From contig JAFZSS010000123.1 in assembly GCA_017619255.1 (NCBI GenBank), positions 1-11,988 of the forward strand: DNA of 11,988 nucleotides. Direction: 5' to 3'. Made by a program: the position numbers and the translations under genes. The stretch comes from Muribaculaceae bacterium. Its GTDB lineage: Bacteria; Bacteroidota; Bacteroidia; Bacteroidales; Muribaculaceae. Positions 1 through 6,074 of this stretch are shown piece after piece. The notes under the pieces are model-generated. The model was not told the DNA's origin. It saw only the letters and a program-made list of their open reading frames with translations, and did not search any database. Position 1 is the first letter of the stretch, and every line of letters begins with the position of its first letter.

Positions 1-2
1 CC

Positions 3-50
3 TTGCATCCCATTGTGACCTGGCGCGAGCTTGTTGCCGATAGCGAGTAA
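3..50 (+). CDS. C-terminal end of an unidentified protein (5' part outside window)
   Basis: An open frame enters the window from the left and ends at a TAA at 48-50, giving the final 15 residues LHPIVTWRELVADSE. The other two plus frames hit stops at about the same distance, so the choice rests on the protein-like composition of this tail and on the intrinsic terminator that begins 21 bases after its stop. The fragment is too short for me to assign a family. Lying upstream of lpdA, it could belong to 2-oxoacid dehydrogenase or lipoate metabolism, but that is a guess from position only. Confidence 0.5.
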   Translation: MHPIVTWRELVADSE

Positions 51-71
51 ATCATTCGTTTTTAACATCTG

Positions 72-109
72 CTGTCCCGCAGAACCACAATCACTGCGGG
101 ACAGTTTTT
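72..109 (+). terminator. Strong rho-independent terminator (or attenuator) before lpdA
   Basis: A perfect 11-bp stem pairs CTGTCCCGCAG (72-82) with CTGCGGGACAG (94-104) across an 11-base loop and is followed directly by TTTTT (105-109). This is the textbook form of an intrinsic terminator and would end the transcript of the upstream gene. The lpdA start codon lies only 20 bases after the U-tract, which leaves little room for a separate lpdA promoter downstream of the hairpin. Confidence 0.85.
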
Positions 110-129
110 CATAAAACAAAAACAATACT

Positions 130-1467
130 ATGTTTGACATTATTATCATTGGAGCCGGTCCTGGCGGCTATGAAACCGCTGCCGACGCTGCTGCACATGG
201 CCTTAGCGTAGCCATCGTTGAGCGAGACCAGATGGGCGGCACCTGTCTGAACCGCGGTTGCATCCCCACCAAAGCCCTGTGCCGCAACGCCGAGGTCATC
301 AACCTCATGCGCGAGTCCGAAGTATGGGGTGTTAAGACTGGTGAAATGGCATTTGACTATGCACCTGTATTTGAGCGTAAAGAAGCTGTTGTCAAGCAGT
401 TGCGCGAGGGCGTGGAGATGCTGATGGGTTCTCCCGGCATCACTGCCATCAAGGGTGAAGCTAGCCTCAAGGACGCCAACACCGTTGTCGTGAACGGTGA
501 GGAGTACAGTGCCAAGAACATCATCATTGCCACCGGTTCAGCACCGCGCGGCCTGCCCATTGAGGGCGCCGACCTGGCAATGACCAGCGATGACATCCTG
601 GCGATGGAAACGCTGCCCAAGAGCCTGTGCATAGTGGGTGGCGGTGTCATCGGCATGGAGTTTGCCGCCGTGTTCAACACATTTGGTGTAGATGTGACTG
701 TCATCGAGTACTGCAAAGAAATCCTGCCGCCGTTTGACAAGGATGTAGCAAAGCGCTTGAAAACCGTTCTTAGCAAGCGCGGTATCAAGATTATCACCAG
801 CGCCGCCGTGAACGGCATCAACCAAGGCGAGGACGGCTTGACCGTGACCTATGAACTCAAGGGTAAGCCCCAGAGCGTGACCTGCGAGAAGGTGCTAATG
901 TCTGTTGGTCGCCAGCCCGTATTGCCCCAGGATCTTGACGCTGTGGGCATCACCGTTGGCCGTCGCGGCATCGAGGTGGACGACAACATGATGACCAACA
1001 TCAAGGGCGTCTACGCCATCGGTGATGTGAATGGTCGCATGATGCTCGCCCATGCCGCCAGCGCACAAGGACAGCGCGCCCTGAACGCCATCCTTGGTAA
1101 AGCCGACGACATCAAACTCGACATCGTGCCTAGCGCCGTGTTCACCGTGCCCGAGTTAGCCATGGTGGGCCTTACCGAGGAGCAGTGCGCCGAAAAAGGT
1201 CTTGATGTTACCGTCAAGAAATCGTTCTTCCGCAGCAACGGCAAGGCCGTGGCCATGAACGAGACCGATGGCCTGCTGAAGATGATTGTCGATAACACAA
1301 CGCGCCAAATTGTGGGTTGCCACATCTGCGGCGCTCATGCTGCCGACCTCATCCAGGAAGTGGTTACCGCTATGAATGCAGGCGCCACGGTTGACCTGCT
1401 GGCCCACAGCATCCACGGCCACCCCACCCTAAGCGAGGTTATGCTCGCTGCCGCAAGGCAATTCTGA
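130..1467 (+). CDS. lpdA: Dihydrolipoyl dehydrogenase (E3 component, lipoamide dehydrogenase)
   Basis: This flavoprotein reoxidises dihydrolipoamide on the E2 subunit or the glycine-cleavage H protein and passes electrons through FAD to NAD+. It acts in the cytoplasm as the shared E3 of 2-oxoacid dehydrogenase and glycine-cleavage complexes. Visible in the sequence are the N-terminal FAD motif GAGPGG (8-13), the redox-active disulfide in GGTCLNRGCIP (C39, C44), the NAD-binding GGGVIG (170-175), the second FAD motif AIGDV (296-300), and the C-terminal HPTLSE with the catalytic His431/Glu436 pair. At 445 residues it is a normal E3 without an N-terminal lipoyl domain. The start follows an A-rich leader with no clear Shine-Dalgarno site, as is usual in Bacteroidetes, and the FAD strand begins at residue 3, which supports this ATG. 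The HPTLSE His-Glu pair argues against other members of the disulfide oxidoreductase family. Confidence 0.95.
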   Translation: MFDIIIIGAGPGGYETAADAAAHGLSVAIVERDQMGGTCLNRGCIPTKALCRNAEVINLMRESEVWGVKTGEMAFDYAPVFERKEAVVKQLREGVEMLMGSPGITAIKGEASLKDANTVVVNGEEYSAKNIIIATGSAPRGLPIEGADLAMTSDDILAMETLPKSLCIVGGGVIGMEFAAVFNTFGVDVTVIEYCKEILPPFDKDVAKRLKTVLSKRGIKIITSAAVNGINQGEDGLTVTYELKGKPQSVTCEKVLMSVGRQPVLPQDLDAVGITVGRRGIEVDDNMMTNIKGVYAIGDVNGRMMLAHAASAQGQRALNAILGKADDIKLDIVPSAVFTVPELAMVGLTEEQCAEKGLDVTVKKSFFRSNGKAVAMNETDGLLKMIVDNTTRQIVGCHICGAHAADLIQEVVTAMNAGATVDLLAHSIHGHPTLSEVMLAAARQF

Positions 1468-1496
1468 GCATAAAACGAGCCAATAGCTTGCTATAC

Positions 1497-1530
1497 TCAA
1501 CTACACACCGACCACTGGTAGTGTAGTTGA
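1497..1530. repeat. Perfect 10-bp inverted repeat between lpdA and uvrB
   Basis: TCAACTACAC (1497-1506) and GTGTAGTTGA (1521-1530) are exact reverse complements separated by 14 bases. The element lies 29 bases after the lpdA stop and 16 bases before the uvrB start. There is no T-run after either arm, so it is not a standard intrinsic terminator. It could be an operator for a dimeric regulator of uvrB, an mRNA 3'-end stabiliser for lpdA, or a 5'-UTR hairpin. The sequence does not decide between these. Confidence 0.5.
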
Positions 1531-1546
1531 AAGAACAGGTTGTGAC

Positions 1547-3616
1547 ATGGAGTACAGACTGCATAGTGATTATGAGCCCACAGGTGACCAGCCGCAGGCA
1601 ATTGCTGAACTGGCCAGTGGCGTGAATGACGGGGTCCCCTTCCAGACGCTGCTTGGCGTGACGGGGTCGGGCAAGACATTCACAATGGCGAATGTCATTG
1701 CCCGCACGGGACGCCCGACACTGGTCTTGTCGCACAACAAGACACTGGCAGCACAGTTGTACGCGGAGTTCAAGAGTTTCTTCCCCGAGAACGCGGTGCA
1801 CTACTTCGTGTCCTACTATGACTACTACCAGCCTGAGGCTTATATTCCTTCAACCGATAAGTACATCGAGAAAGATCTGGCCATCAATGACGAGATTGAG
1901 CGGCTGCGTCTTTCAACGGTGACAGCGTTGCTGTCAGGCCGCCGTGACATTGTGGTGGTGTCGAGTGTGTCATGCCTCTACGGCATGGGCAACCCCGAAG
2001 ATATCACGGCCAATGCCATTGAGCTGAAGGTGGGTCAGCTGATCGGCCGCGACGAACTGCTGCACCATCTGGTTGATGCGTTGTACTCCCGCAGCGACAC
2101 CGAGTTGAGAATGGGCACATTCCGCGTCAAGGGCGATACAGTCGATGTGTTCCTTAGTGATGAGGATATCATGCTGCGCGTCATCTTCTGGGGCAACGAG
2201 ATCGAACGCATCCAGATTCTGGACAGCGACACACAGATGCCTACCGAGGATGTCGAGGGCTTCAAGATTTTTCCCGCCAACATCTTTGTTACCACCAAGG
2301 AGCGCATGCGTGCCGCCATGGGCCAGATAGACCTGGACCGCGAGAATCAGGTGGCAGCCTTTGCTCGCGAGAACCGCTTCGCCGAGGCCAAGCGTCTGAA
2401 CGAGCGCGTCACCTATGACATGGAGATGATGCGCGAGGTGGGCTACTGTTCGGGCATAGAGAACTACTCAAGGTATTTCGATGGGCGCAGGCCCGGCATG
2501 AGACCGTTTTGTCTGCTTGACTACTTCCCCGACGACTTTCTCACCATCATCGATGAGAGCCATGTGACAGTGCCTCAGATACGCGCCATGTACGGCGGCG
2601 ACCAGTCCCGCAAGACCAACCTGGTACATTCTGGTTTCCGGCTCGAGGCAGCGCTGGACAACCGTCCTCTGCGATTTGAAGAGTTTGAGGACTTGACGCA
2701 CCAGACCATTTATGTAAGCGCCACGCCAGCTGACTACGAGCTGAACAAGAGCGAGGGCATTATCACCGAACAGCTGATACGCCCGACAGGCCTGCTTGAC
2801 CCGCAAATCATCGTGCGCCCGTCACACGGTCAAGTCGATGACCTGGTGGAGGAGATACAACTGCGCATCGAGCGTGGCGAACGCACCCTTGTCACCACGC
2901 TGACCAAGCGAATGGCCGAAGAGTTGAGCGACTACCTGAAACGGCTCGACATCCGCACGGCCTATATGCACAGTGATGTCGAGACGCTGGAGCGCATCGA
3001 AATCATCGACAACCTGCGTGCCGGAGCCATCGATGTGCTCGTAGGTGTGAACCTGCTGCGCGAGGGCCTTGACCTGCCCGAGGTGTCGCTTGTCGCCATC
3101 CTTGATGCCGACAAGGAGGGATTCCTGCGCAGTCGTCGTTCACTGACCCAGACGGCAGGCCGTGCCGCACGCAACCTGAACGGCATGGTTATCATGTATG
3201 CCGACAACATTACTGATTCTATGCGGCAGACCATCGATGAAACTGAACGCCGCCGCAGTCTACAACTGAAGTACAACGAGGAGCACAATATCACTCCCAC
3301 AGCCATCATCAAAGCACGCACGGCGATTATCGGTCAGGATACCGATATGCATCACCCAAGCGCACCGAGCCGCCATAACCAAGACATCATGCCGCCCACG
3401 CCGTCCGACATGCGCTATACCGAGGAGTTTGACAATAGTGCCGGCGTGGCTGCCGATCCCATTGTCGCCTACATGAGCGGTAAAGACATGCAGGCTGCAA
3501 TCGACCGCCTCAAGACACTGATGATTGATGCCGCCAAGCGTATGGACTTCCTCGAAGCCGCCCAGTACCGCGACGAAATCCTGAAACTAGAGGAGTTATT
3601 AGAGAATAGAGAATAG
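1547..3616 (+). CDS. uvrB: UvrABC excinuclease subunit B
   Basis: UvrB is the damage-verifying helicase-like subunit of nucleotide excision repair. UvrA loads it, it clamps the damaged strand with its beta-hairpin, and it recruits the UvrC nuclease. Seen here: the conserved N-terminal GDQPQAI, Walker A GVTGSGKT (37-44, Lys43), the aromatic beta-hairpin YYDYYQPEAYIP (about 90-101), Walker B DESH (336-339), motif VI QTAGRAARN (535-543), and a C-terminal UVR domain (about 648-683) that contacts UvrC. At 689 residues it is full length for the family. The N-terminus begins at the usual family position, supporting ATG 1547. The stop codon lies inside a 7-base tandem repeat (3601-3623). Only 15 bases separate it from the ygiQ-like gene, so the two are probably co-transcribed. 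No LexA-type box is evident, but a 10-bp inverted repeat lies just upstream. Confidence 0.97.
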   Translation: MEYRLHSDYEPTGDQPQAIAELASGVNDGVPFQTLLGVTGSGKTFTMANVIARTGRPTLVLSHNKTLAAQLYAEFKSFFPENAVHYFVSYYDYYQPEAYIPSTDKYIEKDLAINDEIERLRLSTVTALLSGRRDIVVVSSVSCLYGMGNPEDITANAIELKVGQLIGRDELLHHLVDALYSRSDTELRMGTFRVKGDTVDVFLSDEDIMLRVIFWGNEIERIQILDSDTQMPTEDVEGFKIFPANIFVTTKERMRAAMGQIDLDRENQVAAFARENRFAEAKRLNERVTYDMEMMREVGYCSGIENYSRYFDGRRPGMRPFCLLDYFPDDFLTIIDESHVTVPQIRAMYGGDQSRKTNLVHSGFRLEAALDNRPLRFEEFEDLTHQTIYVSATPADYELNKSEGIITEQLIRPTGLLDPQIIVRPSHGQVDDLVEEIQLRIERGERTLVTTLTKRMAEELSDYLKRLDIRTAYMHSDVETLERIEIIDNLRAGAIDVLVGVNLLREGLDLPEVSLVAILDADKEGFLRSRRSLTQTAGRAARNLNGMVIMYADNITDSMRQTIDETERRRSLQLKYNEEHNITPTAIIKARTAIIGQDTDMHHPSAPSRHNQDIMPPTPSDMRYTEEFDNSAGVAADPIVAYMSGKDMQAAIDRLKTLMIDAAKRMDFLEAAQYRDEILKLEELLENRE

Positions 3617-3623
3617 AGAATAG
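3601..3623 (+). repeat. Heptanucleotide TAG-containing tandem repeat spanning the uvrB stop
   Basis: AGAGAAT is repeated three times exactly (3601-3621), so TAG occurs at 3607, 3614 and 3621, one in each reading frame. The TAG at 3614 is the uvrB stop codon. A further TAG is at 3626. The array encodes the last residues of UvrB and fills most of the gap before the next start codon at 3632. It shares the 7-base TAG period with the array after the next gene (5492-5522), although the other bases of the unit differ. Confidence 0.8.
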
Positions 3624-3631
3624 ATTAGGGG

Positions 3632-5494
3632 ATGGGGCAACATTCAGCACATAAAAAGCCGAACAACGACGGTGACCATCGCATCAAGGGGCAATGGCTA
3701 CCCACGACCCGCAAGGAGATGGATCACCTGGGTTGGGAGCAGGCCGATGTCATCTTGTTCACTGGCGATGCCTACATCGACCACCCGTCGATGGGTACCG
3801 CCGTCATCGGGCGTGTGCTGGAAGCCCATGGTTACAAAGTTGCCATTGTGCCTCAGCCCAACTGGCGCGATGACCTGCGCGACTTCAAGAAACTGGGTCG
3901 ACCGCGGCTGTTCTTCGGCGTGTCGGCCGGAGCGATGGACTCGATGGTGAACCACTACACCGCCGCCCGCCGCAAACGCAGCGATGACGCCTACACCGCT
4001 GATGGCCGCGCGGGAGCACGACCCGACTACCCCACTATCGTCTATAGTGAAATCCTGAAACGCCTATTTCCCGATGTGCCTGTAGTAGCAGGTGGCATTG
4101 AGGTATCTCTGCGGCGACTGGCGCACTATGACTACTGGCAAGACAGGCTGCGCCCTTCCATCCTTGTGGACAGCCCAGCCGACATGCTGGTCTATGGCAT
4201 GGGCGAACTGCCTAATATCGCTATCGCCGATGCCCTTGCCAACGGGAAACGCATCGAGGAACTGACCGACATCCCCCAGACGGTCGTGCGCCGTCCATTG
4301 AGTGAGCTGCCCTTGTCAAACACCGAGACCGATGTGGTCTTGCATCCCTTTGAGGAGTGCAAGAAATCGATGAAGGCACAAGCCGAGAACTTCAAAGTCA
4401 TTGAAATCGAGAGCAACCTGTGGAACGGTCACAATGTGTGGCAAGCCACAGGTGATATCGCTGTGAAAGTGAACCGCACCAACCCGCCAATGACCACCGA
4501 GCAGATTGACGCCTCGTTTGACTTGCCCTATACGCGCCTGCCCCACCCCCGTTATCAAGGCAAACGCATTCCCGCCTATGAAATGATACGACACTCGGTG
4601 TGTATGCATCGCGGCTGCTTCGGCGGTTGTGCTTTCTGCACCATCAGTGCCCACCAAGGCAAATTCATTGCCTCACGCAGCAAGGAGTCGATCCTGCGCG
4701 AAGTCAAACAGGTGACGCAGATGGAGGACTTCAAGGGTTACATCAGTGACCTGGGCGGCCCTAGCGCCAACATGTACGGCATGCGCGGCAAGGACCTGGA
4801 ACGGTGCCAGCGTTGTCAGCGCCCCTCATGCCTGCATCCCCAGCCATGCGGCAATCTCAACACCGACCACAGTCAATTGCTCGATATCTACCATGCTGTA
4901 GACGCCCAGCCTGAAGTGAAGAAATCCTTTATCGGCAGTGGCGTGCGCTACGACCTGTCAATGCATCGCACGGGTGACCCACGCGTGGACAAAGTCAACG
5001 CACAGTATAATGAGGAACTCATCCGCTTCCATGTATCAGGCAGATTGAAAGTAGCGCCAGAGCATACCAGCGATGAGGTACTGATGCTCATGCGCAAACC
5101 CTCATTTGAACTGTTCAAGCGCTTTAAGGCACTGTTTGACAGGGTGAACAAGAGATACGACCTGCGGCAGCAACTTATCCCTTATTTCATCTCGTCACAC
5201 CCCGGTTGCCATGAGGCCGACATGGCTGAACTTGCCGCCATCACCAAGGAGTTGGACTTCCGCCTGGAGCAAGTGCAGGACTTCACGCCCACTCCCATGA
5301 CGATTTCTACCGAGACCTTTTTCACGGGACTGCATCCCTACACGCTCAAGCCTGTCTATTGCGCCAAGACGCCAATGGAAAAGCAGGCGCAGCGGTTGTT
5401 CTTCTTCTGGTATGACCGCAAGAACCGCGCCGCCATCACCGCGGCCTTGAAACGCATCCACCGCAGCGACTTGCTGCGCAAGCTGTATCATTAG
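3632..5494 (+). CDS. ygiQ: YgiQ-family radical SAM protein (function unknown)
   Basis: A member of the widespread YgiQ family of radical S-adenosylmethionine enzymes, whose substrate is not established. The N-terminal region (about 23-230), with KEMDHLGW and TGDAYIDHPSMG, matches the family's characteristic start. The radical SAM cluster motif CFGGCAFC supplies Cys329, Cys333 and Cys336 for the [4Fe-4S] cluster. A second cysteine set, C392-x2-C395-x4-C400-x5-C406, is typical of the family and may bind another metal centre. At 620 residues it is shorter than the E. coli protein as I recall it, mainly at the C-terminus. I keep ATG 3632 because WLPTT (23-27) upstream of the next Met (30) looks family-conserved; the first ~20 polar residues are not. 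It follows uvrB by 15 bases and is probably in the same transcript. Its stop is the first TAG of a second 7-base array. No signal peptide is seen, so it is presumably cytoplasmic. Confidence 0.93.
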   Translation: MGQHSAHKKPNNDGDHRIKGQWLPTTRKEMDHLGWEQADVILFTGDAYIDHPSMGTAVIGRVLEAHGYKVAIVPQPNWRDDLRDFKKLGRPRLFFGVSAGAMDSMVNHYTAARRKRSDDAYTADGRAGARPDYPTIVYSEILKRLFPDVPVVAGGIEVSLRRLAHYDYWQDRLRPSILVDSPADMLVYGMGELPNIAIADALANGKRIEELTDIPQTVVRRPLSELPLSNTETDVVLHPFEECKKSMKAQAENFKVIEIESNLWNGHNVWQATGDIAVKVNRTNPPMTTEQIDASFDLPYTRLPHPRYQGKRIPAYEMIRHSVCMHRGCFGGCAFCTISAHQGKFIASRSKESILREVKQVTQMEDFKGYISDLGGPSANMYGMRGKDLERCQRCQRPSCLHPQPCGNLNTDHSQLLDIYHAVDAQPEVKKSFIGSGVRYDLSMHRTGDPRVDKVNAQYNEELIRFHVSGRLKVAPEHTSDEVLMLMRKPSFELFKRFKALFDRVNKRYDLRQQLIPYFISSHPGCHEADMAELAAITKELDFRLEQVQDFTPTPMTISTETFFTGLHPYTLKPVYCAKTPMEKQAQRLFFFWYDRKNRAAITAALKRIHRSDLLRKLYH

Positions 5495-5530
5495 TTTCTA
5501 GTCCTTAGTCCCTAGTCCTTAGTTTTTTAG
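5492..5530 (+). repeat. Heptanucleotide TAG-containing repeat starting at the ygiQ stop
   Basis: TAG occurs at 5492, 5499, 5506, 5513 and 5520, exactly 7 bases apart, and again at 5528 after a T6 tract. The first TAG is the stop codon of the ygiQ-like gene. The intervening bases are variants of TTTC, TCCT and TCCC. The array fills nearly the whole gap before the PAP2 start at 5534. It cannot fold on itself into a good hairpin, so the T6 tract (5523-5528) is not part of an intrinsic terminator. Confidence 0.8.
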
Positions 5531-5533
5531 CTT

Positions 5534-6073
5534 ATGATGAAACGAGTTTTGACGATACTGCTTGCCATCAGTTGCCTGGTTGCCCATGCTGATGATGACG
5601 CCCTCAGGCACACCACCGATGTCCTCTGTTTGGTACCCGATGCTACCGCTCTGGGCGTTGCACTTGCCAAACATGATACCGAGGGCCTCAAACAGTTGGG
5701 ACTGAGTACAGCCACCTGTCTTGCTATTAACTACGGATTGGAGCTATGCATACGCAAAGACCGACCTGACGGCACCGGACACCATGCGTTCCCAAGCACA
5801 CACACCGCAGTAGCCTTTAATGGCTCGACCTTCCTGATGAAACGCTACGGCTGGAAATGGGGCGTTCCCGCCTATGCGGTATCTAGTTTTGTGGCTTGGG
5901 GTCGCGTACACACTGACCGCCATGACTGGTGGGATGTGCTGGGTGGCGCCGCCATTGGTGCCGGCAGCGCCTTTATCTTTACCCGTCCGTTTGTCAAGGA
6001 CATTGACATAACAATAAGCCCGACCACTTTTGGTGACCGGGCTTATGGGTTGACTGCAACTATTCAATTCTAA
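5534..6073 (+). CDS. Small exported PAP2-family phosphatase-like protein
   Basis: A 179-residue protein of the PAP2 (type 2 phosphatidic acid phosphatase) superfamily, whose members hydrolyse lipid phosphates such as undecaprenyl diphosphate, lipid A phosphates or phosphatidylglycerophosphate. The motifs are RP (Arg77-Pro78), PSTH (87-90, in place of the common PSGH) and R-x5-H-x3-D (Arg124, His130, Asp134), which hold the catalytic histidines and phosphate ligands. The lysine normally seven residues before Arg77 is Glu70 here, an unusual change in the first motif. A signal peptide or first membrane segment covers about 1-19, ending LVAHA before DDD. Further hydrophobic stretches lie near 56-73, 109-123 and 135-150. 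The tail ends in TATIQF, resembling an outer-membrane strand. ATG 5534 is directly followed by a second ATG at 5537 and either could be used. The gene converges with the minus-strand operon, with one base between the stops. The substrate cannot be inferred. Confidence 0.8.
   Translation: MMKRVLTILLAISCLVAHADDDALRHTTDVLCLVPDATALGVALAKHDTEGLKQLGLSTATCLAINYGLELCIRKDRPDGTGHHAFPSTHTAVAFNGSTFLMKRYGWKWGVPAYAVSSFVAWGRVHTDRHDWWDVLGGAAIGAGSAFIFTRPFVKDIDITISPTTFGDRAYGLTATIQF
6014..6046. terminator. Hairpin inside the 3' end of the PAP2 gene, possible bidirectional terminator
   Basis: ATAAGCCCGACCA (6014-6026) pairs with TGGT (6031-6034) and CGGGCTTAT (6038-6046), giving 13 base pairs with a 4-base loop and a 3-base bulge (6035-6037). 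It lies 27 bases before the PAP2 stop and 29 bases beyond the end of the minus-strand operon. On the minus strand the stem runs into TTATTGTTATGT, which is T-rich but not a clean U-tract. It may end the minus-strand transcript while also being translated as part of PAP2. No other terminator candidate was seen between the convergent genes. Confidence 0.45.
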
Positions 6074-6074
6074 A

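Noticed and set aside
3..50. Naming the upstream fragment as a lipoate or 2-oxoacid dehydrogenase gene
   Set aside because: Only 15 residues are visible, and the link rests solely on proximity to lpdA.
357..821. Minus-strand open frames inside lpdA, uvrB and ygiQ, and plus-strand frames inside the minus operon
   Set aside because: They lie wholly within well-supported genes on the other strand and show no recognisable motifs or signal sequences; they are shadows of coding bias.
1497..1530. Inverted repeat after lpdA as a standard rho-independent terminator
   Set aside because: The stem is moderate in GC, the loop is 14 bases, and no U-tract follows on either strand.
5520..5530. T6 tract after the ygiQ-like gene as an intrinsic terminator
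   Set aside because: The preceding bases are direct heptamer repeats, not an inverted repeat, so there is no stem next to the T-run.
5534..5590. PAP2-like protein as a lipoprotein through Cys14
   Set aside because: The residues before the cysteine (AIS) lack the usual Leu at -3, and the hydrophobic stretch is followed by a better signal-peptidase I-like site at about LVAHA.
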